Source: Dichetophora obliterata (taxonomy: Eukaryota; Arthropoda; Insecta; Diptera; Sciomyzidae). Taken from it: 64,000 bases of DNA. This document shows, in pieces, positions 55,405-64,000 of this stretch. The stretch spans positions 16,664,819-16,728,818 of the forward strand of contig OY986439.1 of assembly GCA_963920525.1 (NCBI GenBank), in the 5' to 3' direction. Position numbers and translations under genes: made by a program. Within the stretch, counting starts at the first letter, position 1; every line of letters begins with the position of its first letter. Below the pieces are notes generated by a model that did no database searches, was not told the DNA's origin, and was given only the letters and a program-made list of their open reading frames with translations.

Positions 55405-57182
55405 TGAGAGTGTTCCTGTGAGGTTTGGTAACTATTGAACGAGGGGGCGTGGTACCTCCCATACAAGCCAAATTTACGCTATCGATCGCAAACCAAAAAA
55501 AGGATATATTAAGACGGTTTCAATCGTAAAAAACTAAGATTTGGTAATTTTGTTCAGATGGTTACTGTCGGTAACTGTACGAAAAATGGGCGTGGTCGTA
55601 ATATAAATACGCCCACTTTTTTGAAATCATGGCAATTCCGGAGTTTTACACATTTTTACAGTGAAACTTGCTGTGTAGGTGATCTAAGAGGCGGTCACTA
55701 TATGTAAATGTTTTCACGCCCACTTTTACCGCCCACAAATCAATATCTATATATATAAAAAGCAAAACGATGTGTGTCTGGCTGTGTGATGTCTATAGAC
55801 TCCAAAACTACTGAACCGATTGACCTGAAATTTTGGCAGTAGATTTGTTTCAGGTACGAGATGGTTTAGGAACAAAAATTTGCCACACCCCCTTTTTACC
55901 GCCCCGAAATCAATAAAAATGTTATATTTCAGTCGGTTTGGGTCGTATAAGGCTAAAATTTTGTAATTTAGTATGTACGGTTACTGTCGACAACTGTACT
56001 AAAAATGAACGCCCCCTTTTACCGCCCAAAAATAAATGAAAATAGTTTATTTCAGATGGTTTTGGTCGTATAAGACTTAAATTTGGTACTTTGGTTTGTG
56101 TAGTTACTGACAGTAACTGTACGAAAAGTTGGTTTCCACACCCCCTTTTTGCGCCCACAAATCAGTGAAAATGGTATATTTCAAGCAGTTTTGACCGTAT
56201 GAGACTAACATGTGATACCTAAGTTTGTATGGTTACTTTCGGCAACTGTACTAAAAAAAGGCGTCATCGCTATATAGCCACACCCATTTTTTGAGAAATC
56301 ATTAAAATTGACTACTGGGTCGATTGAGCTAAAATGTTGGCTTAGTTTGTACAGTTACTGTCAGCAACTGAACTAAAAATTGGTTTCCACGCCCCCTTTT
56401 ACCGCCCACAAACCAATGAAAATGTTTTATTTCAACGGTTTGGGTCGTTTTAGACAAAAATTTTGTAATTCAGTTCATATGGTTACTCTCGGCAAGTGCA
56501 CTAAAAATAGGCCTGTCCCACTTAAGTTAAACTCACTTTTCGGGGAGTTAGCATCGAGTGAAGTTAAATGCGCCAGGCTCAACCTAAATTGAGCTGAAAT
56601 TTGGGCATTCGATTTGTTTCGATTACGAAATGGCTCTAAAGAAATATTTTGCAGCACCCCTTTTTACCGCTTGCAAAACAACAAAAATTTTATATTTTGC
56701 ACGGTTTTGATCGTATTAGACCAAAATTTGGTTATTTAGTTCATATGGTTACTTTCGGCAGCTATTCGACATTTTCGTAAATGGCAGTAAGGCGGTCTAT
56801 GGCAGAACAATGTCTGCCGAGGAGAGTGAGTGTTCCTGTGAGGTTTGGTAACGTTTGGACGAGGGGGCGTGGTACCTCCCATACAAGCTAAATTTGCGCT
56901 ATCGACCACAAACCAAATAAAGGATATATATCAGACGGTTTCGATCGTAAAAAACTAAGATTTAGTAATTTTGTTCAGATGGTTACTGTCAGTAACTGTA
57001 CAAAAAATGTGCGTGGTCGCAATATATATACGCCCACTTTTTCGAAATCATGACAATTCCGGAGTTCTACACATTTTTATAGTGAAACTTGCTGTGTAGG
57101 TGCTCCAAGAGGCAGTCACGATACATTAATGTTTTCAAGCCCACTTTTACCGCCCACAAATCAATATCTGTATATATAAAAA
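55405..57182 (+). repeat. Helitron array 1: 120-130-bp units plus a 350-bp duplicate
   Basis: Units built on 'accgcccacaaatcaat-aaaatg', 'ggtcgtataag', 'ggttactgtc-gcaactgtac' recur near 55900, 56020, 56150, 56400 and 56665. A longer block (55405-55759) is repeated at 56817-57182 with both ending in a Helitron 5' terminus. The shared 'gttactgtcagtaactgtac' core is itself near-palindromic. Confidence 0.8.
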
Positions 57183-57539
57183 TGAATCGTGATTTGTTCG
57201 GATGCTTAAAACTTGAAAACGACTGAACCAAATTGGATACTTCTTTCTACTGGTTTAGGAAAAATATAATGCCACACCCCCTTTTGTCGCCCACAAATCA
57301 ATAAAAATGCTGTATTTAAGACGATTTTGGTCGTATTAAATTAAAATTTGGTAAATAAGTTCGTATGATAACTATCATTAACTTTGATAAAAATGGGCGT
57401 GGTCACACTTCATCTACGCTTACTTTTAAGAAAATATCAAAATACTTCGAAACTATTGGTCCGATTGAGCTCAAATTTTGTAAGTACGCTTTGCTTTGAG
57501 CACGAGATGGTTTAAGAGGAAATGCCACACCCCCTTTTA

Positions 57540-58985
57540 CCTCCCACATATATATAAAAAATTGTTGTTATCGAATAGCTTTAGAGTTATGGGTCGCACA
57601 GCTTAGAAATTCGGTATTCGACCACAATTTAAACGTACCGTTTCAGTGATGAAATTTTATGGGAGTGGGTAAGGGGGAGGGGCACCTCCCATACAACCCA
57701 AATTTGTGATATCGAATAGCTTTGAAGTTATAGGAATTCAGCTTTGGAATTCAGTTTTTGACCTCAATTTACACATGCAGTTTCAATGGTTTTATTTTAT
57801 GGGCGTTGGACAGGGAGACGTGACATCTCCCTTACAACCCAAATTTGCGATATCGAATTGCTTTGAAGTTATAGGTTGACAGCGTAAGAATTCGGTATTC
57901 GACCTACATTTATGCATGCACTTTCATTCCTCTACATTTTGTGAGCGTAGGGAAAAGGGGAGTGGCACTTCCCAAACAACCCAACTTTGTGCTATCAAAT
58001 AGCTTTGGAGTTATAGGTCGCACAACGCCGGAATTCAGTATTCGACCTCAATGTACACATGCAGTTTCATTGATTCAATTTTATGTTCATTGGTAAGAGG
58101 GGCGTGGCACCTCCCATTTAACGTAAATTTGCGATATCGAATATCAGCGTCAGAATTCAGTATTCGGCCCCAATTTATACATGCAGTTTCATTAATTACA
58201 TTTTATGAGCGTTGATCAATGGGGAGTGGCACCTCCCATACAACGAAAATTTGTGATATCGACAAGGGGGAGTGAAACCTCCTATTTAACCCAAATTAGA
58301 TATATCAAATAGCTTTGGGGATATAGGTCTCACAGCTTTGGAATTCAGTATTGGACCTCAATGTACACAAGCAGTTTCATTGATTACATTTTATGAGCAT
58401 TTATCAAGGGGAAGTGGCACCTCCCATGCAACGAAAATTTGTGATATCGAATAGCTTTGGAGTTCAAGGTCGCACAGCGTCGGAACTCAGTATTCGACCA
58501 AAATTTACGCTTGCAGATTTACTGATAAAATTTTTTAGTGTTTTTTTGGGTGGGCGTGACACCTCCAATTTAACCCAAATTTGCGATATCGAATAGCTTT
58601 GCAGTTATAGGTAACTCAGCCACAGAATTCAGTATTCGACCTCAATTTACACATGCAGTTTCATTGGTAAAATTTTATGGGCGTAAGGAAAAGAGTAGTG
58701 GTACCTCCCATACAACCCAAATTTGTGCTATCGAATAGTTTTGGAGTTATATGTCGCACAGTTTTGGAATTCGGTATTCAACCTCCATGTACACATGCAG
58801 TTTAATTGATTACATTCTATGAGCGGTGATCAAGAGGCACTTCCTATACAACCCAAATTTGTTATATCGAATAGCTTTGTGGATATAGGTCGCACAGTCT
58901 CGGAATTCAGTATATGACCTTAGTTTAGACATGCTGTTTAACTGATAACATTTTATGGGCGTTTGACAAGGGAGAGTGGCAGCAA
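57540..58985 (+). repeat. Helitron array 2: about ten units of about 142 bp
   Basis: The core 'cacctcccatacaacccaaatttgtgatatcgaatagctttg' (in pieces: ACCTCCCATACAACCC, AAATTTGTGATATCGAATAG) recurs from 57685 to 58875 with spacings of 141, 142 and 142 at the start and one shortened unit near 58248. Non-coding. Confidence 0.85.
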
Positions 58986-59040
58986 CGCGCCGGGTTTCAG
59001 CTAGTATACTTATAAATATCAACCTTAAATAAAAAAATTA

Positions 59041-59120
59041 CTCTGTCCATTTCATGATTTAAACACACGTCCTCGGATGTGCTGGTACAACACCTTATCC
59101 ACTCGTCTAACTCAGTTGTT
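59041..59120 (-). other. Decayed tRNA-like sequence (possible SINE head)
   Basis: The minus strand reads GAGTTAGACGAGTGGATAAGG, an A-box-like motif, then GAGGACGTGTGTTTAAATC, a weakened B box, at tRNA-like spacing. On the plus strand, CTAACTCAGTTG and GGGTTCGAGGC (near 59187) also resemble A and B boxes. No tail or body could be defined. Confidence 0.35.
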
Positions 59121-59715
59121 AACAAAGTTGCGCTTATTTTGCATCATTACGAATGCATGCAAGTTGCTTTCAGAAACGTGGGTTCGAGGCTTAATTAAGC
59201 TAAGGTAGGGATTAAAAAATAGTACTTTTTGAATTAACCCATTTCCAGCTACTGGTGCATTTTTGCATCAGTAACTTTAGAATTTTCTCCAGGTGAGCGC
59301 AAAAGTGATATAACTTAGAGCTGTAAAGATTATGACTACCACGGCTCGTCCCAATTTTTGGTTTTTTTTTTTAATTTTTAAAAATTCCGGAAAAATATTT
59401 CAAATCACAATATCGAAAATTGCTTTTCAATGGTAATTATTATAAGTTTTAAATTTTATGTTAAAATAAATTAAGAGCCCGTTTGCTGTTTTAAAATGTG
59501 GTACGGCTGTGAAGTTATGTGATGCAGCTAGTGGTGCAAAAAGGAGGTACAATTAAATTTTAAATTTTGCCAGATATAGTTTAGGGCCATATATAGACTT
59601 TGGACGAAGTTTTATCGATTTTGGTCTAGTAGTAAAGGAGCCGCCAGAAATGGGTTCAAAAGTTCTTTAAACCAAAGTGTGGATTAAAAAAAAATTCCAA
59701 AATTTTTAACTATGT

Positions 59716-60540
59716 TGTCGTATAGATTGCTACGTGACGTCATTTAATGCTCCCTCTACGTCCAGGAAAGCCACTAGAGCGAGTTTATTATGCAGGACGG
59801 ATCTTACGACGTTCCCAACCAGTGAGTGTATAGCCGTTTCGACGGACCTTCTCTTGCTATATGCATGCTGTGATGCCGATGAGAGTGCATCGACATCGCT
59901 GTAAAGAAACAAATCTAAAAGGCTTTCTAACATCTTCAAGACGAATGACGTTAGATTTATAGGCCTAAAATTTTTAGGAGCTATGTTTGATGTCTTCCCT
60001 GCTTTAGGTAAAAAGACTACTCTTGCTTTATTTCAAGCGTTGAGAATATCTGTCAGGTCTATGCAGCCATTGAATGTTATTCGAAGCCAAACAGAATATA
60101 ACTAGTAGCTTCTTGTATTCCTACAGAGAAAACACCATCAAGCCCTGGTGATTTAAAGGGCTTGAAACTACTAATCGCCTAATTAAGTTTTATCTTGGAG
60201 TCTATGCCTTTGGTATCCTGTTTTAAGCAGCTAGGGTAAGGCAGATGTGCACCAATAGACGCACCACTACTAAGGAAGTGCGTGTCTAATAGGAAGTTGA
60301 GAGACTCCTCACTAGGCATTGTGCATGTGCCACCCGACTTCTTGAGACAGCAGGGTTTGTATGGTGTGCTTATGTGAATCTCACGTAGCCTAGATGCCTC
60401 TAAGATTTCTTCAATTCCATCACATAATTGTTTTCAAGAGGATCTTTTAGCTTTCCTGGTTTCAGCTTTGAAAGTTTTAAGTGCTACCTTGTAGAATGCA
60501 CAATTACCAAAGGTGGGTAAAAAGCCCGAACAATAGCCTA
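59716..60540 (-). pseudogene. Pre-RT region and RT fingers of the minus LINE
   Basis: Minus-strand order: GFLPTFGNCAFYKVALKTF near 60510; EEILEASRLREIHISTPYKP; a cysteine-containing segment; FKPFKSPGLDGVFSVGIQEA near 60130; then degenerate sequence up to PKNFRPINLTSF. Finally QHAYSKRRSVETAIHSLVGN and FLDVEGALNDVT (motif A) up to the DNA element at 59715. Several stops and shifts occur. Confidence 0.75.
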
Positions 60541-60542
60541 CA

Positions 60543-62640
60543 TTGTATAGACTGATCAGCCTTAGTTCCTTATTTTTAAAGACAATGGAGAAAATATTGG
60601 AACTAAACATTAGGGAGACTAGCTTACTAGCTAGCAGAATGAAAAGCAGAATCATAACGTTTGAGCTTGGTGGAATTTGTAACACGATTGCTGCCATTAG
60701 AGGGTGTCCTCAAGGAGGAGTAATTTCACCTCATCTGTGGACCCTAGTCGTGGACGAACTTATCGCAAGTCTCAAAAACCAGGGTTTTGACACCAAAGGA
60801 TATGCCGATGATCTGGTTATTTCAAGTCTGGGCAGTCATGAACCGACGATATCGGACATAATGCAGAGTGCCCTCCGTATAACTTCAAAGTGGTGTAAGG
60901 AAAAAGAGTTGAGCATAAATCCTGACAAAACAGTTCTGGTACCCTTCGCCTTTAATCTGGTAAGACCTACCGTGGATGGAAAAGTTATTGACTTTTCAAA
61001 TGAGGTCAAGTACTTAGAAGTGATTTTTGATAAGAAACGCTGTTGAAACACCCACTTACAGGTCTATTCTGGCAAAGTATCAATTGTTACCCAGTATTTT
61101 TAATATTTCTATGTGTTAGCTGTAATTTTGTGATTTCAAAACAAAATTTAAAGCTCAAAAAACAAAATTTTTGAATGAAATTGTGACTATCTGAAAAGCA
61201 GGTGACGACTTCTATCAAAACGTATTATTTTTGAGCTTAAAATTTTGTTTTGAAATCACAAAATTACAGCAAACACATAGAAATAATAAAAATACTGGGT
61301 AACAATTGATACTTTGCCAGAATAGACCTGTTAGATTACAGGCAGGGCAACACGTGGCCTTTTTGAATGTCAACGCCTACATGGCAAAATGTGGGGCCTC
61401 AAACTGAAAGTGATTTATTGGACATTTACAACAATTGTGGGACTTATGGTTACGTATGCAGCACTTGCATGCTGGCCCAAGGACCAACAGTGCACAGCAG
61501 CTAATCAATTGACAAAGCTGCAAAGAATAGCGTGTATTAGTATCGCTGGGGATATGAGAACGTGCCCATCTGAAGCTCTGAATGTAATAATAGCGCTACC
61601 CTCTTTAACGATCATTATCGAAAAAAGGCATGTATAAGTGCACTAAGAATGGAGGAAATTGGTGATTACAATGTAGGGAATTTTACGGGTCCGACAGGAT
61701 GCTGCCGAAGGTAAACTTCACAAAACGCTACAAGGTCGTTATACCCAATAGGCAACTACGGAGGAGTGATAGCTTCACAGTTGATCCTGGCTCATAGGTA
61801 TGGTACACTGATGGGTCAAAACTCGAAAATGGAGTAACGGGAGCGGGGATATATAGTCTCAAGTTCCAAAAAGCTCTTTCAACGGGAAACACGCCCACAA
61901 TATTCCAGGAGGAGGTATATGCCATTGAAGTTTGTGTCAGATAATGTCTCCGCAGGAAATCAAAGAATGCTCACAACTATATATTTTCAGATAGTCAAGC
62001 GGAATTAGGCTTTAAAAACCCTTCAAGCCTACGAACTTGAATCAAGACTAGTCTCCAACTGCGCAGAACTATTAAATACGCTGGGACAAGGCAACAAAAT
62101 AGAGCTATGGTGGGTTCCTGGTCACGAAGGATTCGAGTGCAACGAAGGGGCGGACTGCCTTGCCAAATGAGGAGCGTCTCGAAGTATATGATCTGAACCA
62201 TTCTGTTGCTTAGCTAAAGGCTACATTATAGAAAAAATTTGAATATGGGAAGATAAGAAATTTCAGTGCCTTTGGAAGAATACTAATGGACAAAGGCAAT
62301 CTAAGAAATTTTCAACTCTAAGTAAAGCAAAATCCAAAGATTTACTTAAGCTTACCAAAGCGAACTTTAGAATTCTTACCAGTTTCTTCACAGGTCACTG
62401 CTTACTCAGACACCATCTTAAAAATATGGGTCTTCTGAATCAGACGTTTGCAGACTATGCGAGGCGAACTAAGAAACCCCTGAATACATTCTATGTCAAT
62501 GTCCGGCAATCCACAGCCTAAGACGCCTCTATTTTGGAGGGGAAGTTGTGCCCCCGTAAACAATTTGGAACATCAAGCCAGTGACAGTGCTAAAATATAT
62601 AAAAATCCTAAATCTGGAGTGTTAATTAAGGGCATGCACA
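60543..62640 (+). pseudogene. RT-RNase H protein remnants of the plus LINE
   Basis: The first 167 codons are open: KTMEKILEL jumps straight to SRIITFELGGICNTIAAI, an in-frame loss of about 100 residues including motif A, followed by GCPQGGVISPHLW and GYADDLVISS near 60805. After the MITE the order is MWGLKLKVIYW, MVTYAALACW, LQRIACISIAGDMRTCPS, and then RNase H TDGSKLENGVTGAGIY near 61810, VYAIEVCV and FSDSQAE. Lastly a zinc-binding-like VCRLCE..ETPEYILCQCPAIHSLRR is spread over 62455-62525. Many stops lie after 61640. Inactive. Confidence 0.8.
61059..61330. mobile_element. Harbinger-like MITE, 272 bp, TTA target duplication
   Basis: Begins CAGGTCTATTCTGGCAAAGT and ends with its inverse. The inverted repeats are about 105 bp and nearly identical. 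TTA flanks both sides (61056-61058 and 61331-61333), the 3-bp target typical of PIF/Harbinger elements. Joining the flanks restores LINE coding (NTHLDY..). No coding capacity. Confidence 0.9.
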
Positions 62641-62795
62641 ATAAATCCTATGCGTCGCGGTGTACATGAGTCCGCTATGAACAAGCTAACTAACTAACGA
62701 TTCCGCATTTAGCAGCAGGAGAACCTGCCTTGAGGGACCAACAGGCTCCGTTATTTTGGTTTCCGAGGAAAAGTCCGGGTTATCAGATACAATAA

Positions 62796-64000
62796 ATCCC
62801 TATATTCTGCGAATCTCTAATGGCTGAACATATATCAAACCATATAAACACGCTCGGTTTAATGTCCGATCTCCAGTCTGGGTTCCGCCGTGGTCATAGC
62901 TGCTCCTCTGCCATCGTTAAAGTCTTGGACGATGTTAGAATACCCTTTGATTTGGGTAATTTGACTTTAATCTGCTTACTTGACTTTTCCAAAGCTTTCG
63001 ATTCAGTGAACCATGACATTTTGTGCAAAAACCTTAAGTTTAATTTTGGTTTCTCTGATACTTCAGTTCGTCTTTTAAATACTTACTTAGGCGGAAGAAC
63101 ACAAAGAGTAAAAGTGTGCAATGCTTTTTCTACATTTATGAATACTACTAGTGGAGTTCCTCAAGGCTCGGTTTTAGGACCACTTCTGTTTTCTATGTTT
63201 ATCAATGACATTTTCGATAAATGCAATAATGTAACAATGCATGCGTACGCTGATGACCTGCAATTATATTTGTCAAGACCTATTGGGCTCATTGAAGATC
63301 TGTGCGTTAGAATTAATGAAGATTTAGATATAATTGCAGATTGGGCTAAAGCAAATAAACTTAAACTAAACCCCCTTAAATCTTATGTTCTACCGATCTC
63401 TAAAACACCTTTTACGAAGCTTCATTTTCCCCCTATTCTCCTCAATGACGTTGAATTAAAAGTTGTTAGTAAGACATCCAATCTAGGGTTTCAAATAAAT
63501 AGTGCCCTGTCCTGTGAGGACCACATCAATTCCTGTGTCAGTAAAATTTACTATGTGTTAAGAAATCTAAGAATGACTGCAGCGTTTGTTCCTGTTGAAA
63601 CGAGACGTAAACTGGTCTTACAACTAGTGATGCCAATTATCACTTATTCGGAAGTTGTTTATAGTAGTCTAGATTCGCGTTCATCCCACAAGTTGCTAGT
63701 CGCTTTGAATAACGCTGCACGTTATGTTTATGGTTTGAAGAAATTCGACCACGTATCGTTCTTTCGCACTAAGCTACTTGGACGATGCCTTCTACGTTAT
63801 CTTGAAGCAAGAAATTGTATATATTTGCATAAAGTAATCTATTCATGTTGTCCACGCTACTTATATGAGAAACTTCAGTTCTGCCGTTCAAATAGAAGTC
63901 TAAACCTCTTGATTCCGAGCCACTATTATATAAACTCTAGCAGACTGTTTTCCGTCAGTGCAATAAGACTGTGGAATTCTTTGCCAAATAACATTAAGGT
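62796..64000 (+). mobile_element. LINE I fragment, 5'-truncated, runs off the window
   Basis: A 5'-truncated LINE of the same group as A and C starts between about 62700 and 62796 and continues to the window end. It follows directly on the 3' end of the plus RNase H LINE. The retained coding region has no stop through position 64000. Confidence 0.8.
62820..64000 (+). CDS. LINE reverse transcriptase, partial, open to window edge
   Basis: The frame is free of stops from 62796 to the end (about 400 codons) and is cut by the window. Reading: CESLMAEHISNHINTLGLMSD, QSGFRRGHSCSSAIVKVLDD, motif A LICLLDFSKAFDSVNHDIL, TSGVPQGSVLGPLLF and the catalytic HAYADDLQLYL near 63245. Then come NLGFQINSALSCEDHINS, ITYSEVVYSSLDSRS, ARYVYGLKKFDHV and finally SAIRLWNSLPNNIK. 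The ATG at 62820 is simply the first in-frame methionine; upstream RT and endonuclease sequence is lost. All visible catalytic residues are present, but the copy is 5'-truncated and so not autonomous. Confidence 0.85.
   Translation, partial: MAEHISNHINTLGLMSDLQSGFRRGHSCSSAIVKVLDDVRIPFDLGNLTLICLLDFSKAFDSVNHDILCKNLKFNFGFSDTSVRLLNTYLGGRTQRVKVCNAFSTFMNTTSGVPQGSVLGPLLFSMFINDIFDKCNNVTMHAYADDLQLYLSRPIGLIEDLCVRINEDLDIIADWAKANKLKLNPLKSYVLPISKTPFTKLHFPPILLNDVELKVVSKTSNLGFQINSALSCEDHINSCVSKIYYVLRNLRMTAAFVPVETRRKLVLQLVMPIITYSEVVYSSLDSRSSHKLLVALNNAARYVYGLKKFDHVSFFRTKLLGRCLLRYLEARNCIYLHKVIYSCCPRYLYEKLQFCRSNRSLNLLIPSHYYINSSRLFSVSAIRLWNSLPNNIK

Larger units (their letters stand above)
55275..59004 (+). mobile_element. 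Non-autonomous Helitron filled with tandem repeats
   Basis: Begins TCTATATATATAAAA preceded by A and ends GGGTTTCAGCTAG followed by T, meeting the Helitron rule of TC...CTAG ends inserted between A and T. Length about 3.73 kb, with no Rep/helicase. The interior holds two tandem-repeat arrays and two further copies of the 5' terminus (starts at 55746 and 57167), so it is a composite of nested or amplified Helitrons. Confidence 0.8.
55122..59715. mobile_element. Inverted-repeat DNA element carrying a Helitron
   Basis: The left tip ACACGGTTAAAAATGTTGGA (55122-55141) is matched in inverse at 59696-59715 with about three mismatches. Both tips sit where the minus LINE coding breaks and resumes. 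Most of the interior is the Helitron (55275-59004); the element's own sequence is about 860 bp, non-coding. No clear target duplication. Superfamily unknown. Confidence 0.45.
52990..60540 (-). mobile_element. RNase H-bearing LINE (R1/LOA/I group-like), minus copy
   Basis: Read on the minus strand: a pre-RT region and RT fingers (60540-59716), interruption by a DNA element (55122-59715), then RT palm and C-terminal region (55121-54660), RNase H domain (about 54160-53590) and a C-terminal Cys-rich part, with the 3' end near 52990. The RT palm order is continuous across the interruption. The element is decayed by many stops and shifts. It faces a plus-strand copy of the same group at 60541. Confidence 0.75.
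60541..62690 (+). mobile_element. RNase H-bearing LINE, plus copy, split by a MITE
   Basis: Starts abruptly within the RT fingers (RLISLSSLFLKTMEKILE), head-to-head with the minus copy, and runs through RT, RNase H and a Cys-rich C-terminus to about 62690. A Harbinger-like MITE lies at 61059-61330. The two copies are related but diverged. Confidence 0.75.

Noticed and set aside
1..64000. CRISPR array or bacterial operons
   Set aside because: The repeats are eukaryotic satellites and transposons; no spacer-repeat architecture and no bacterial gene organisation.

Overview
The window looks like repeat-rich, AT-rich dipteran DNA (intergenic or intronic) with no complete host gene that I can defend. 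A true fruit fly (Tephritidae) is my best guess. The guess rests on the invertebrate non-LTR retrotransposons, an irritans-type mariner, two DD41D mariner remnants like the 'rosa' family first reported from Ceratitis, and a Helitron filled with tandem repeats. The host is an inference; the mobile elements are read directly.

Layout. 1-4214: a nearly complete single-ORF LINE (ORF 1212-4115) with tandem repeats upstream, a leader hairpin and a structured poly(A) 3' end. 4215-7524: non-coding, with CA/GT microsatellites and a G/C-tipped MITE. 7525-11690: a LINE fragment (+) split by a second LINE (-). 12050-12880: a degenerate tandem satellite. 16131-22055: a two-ORF LINE (PHD-finger ORF1; EN-RT ORF2 with a stop and frameshifts) interrupted by a full-length mariner (20203-21469) with an open transposase gene. 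22164-27300: dispersed repeats, foldback/MITE elements and two LINE 3' ends. 27540-30560: a LINE (+) carrying a tRNA-derived SINE, abutting a LINE (-). 34056-34900: a LINE 3' fragment (-). 36907-39560: an LTR, a tRNA-Lys primer-binding site and an intact Gag gene with an N-terminal RING-H2 finger, ending just past a -1 slippery site with pol missing. 41734-43200: a 1.47-kb foldback element. 44271-49695: two DD41D remnants, a LINE (-) split by a MITE, and other repeats. 50096-51787: a 1.7-kb ATTCAT-type hexanucleotide array. 52990-60540: an RNase H-bearing LINE (-) split by a DNA element that contains a Helitron. 60541-62690: the same LINE family head-to-head on +, split by a Harbinger-like MITE. 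62796-64000: a LINE RT reading frame open to the window edge.

Interactions. Three nestings can be checked by reading frame: removing the mariner, the 272-bp MITE, or element B rejoins recognisable LINE coding sequence. The most unusual signal is that the SINE at 27731-28139 and the LINE at 1-4214, otherwise dissimilar, share two RNA hairpins whose loops are identical while their stems differ by paired substitutions. One hairpin (loop AGGCATAACAC) lies in the LINE leader and in the SINE body. The other (GCAT tetraloop) lies beside the poly(A) tail of both. This suggests that the SINE uses this LINE's machinery and that the RNA structure is what is being conserved.

Boundaries described as approximate are where similarity or reading frame stops. 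All comparisons were made by eye.
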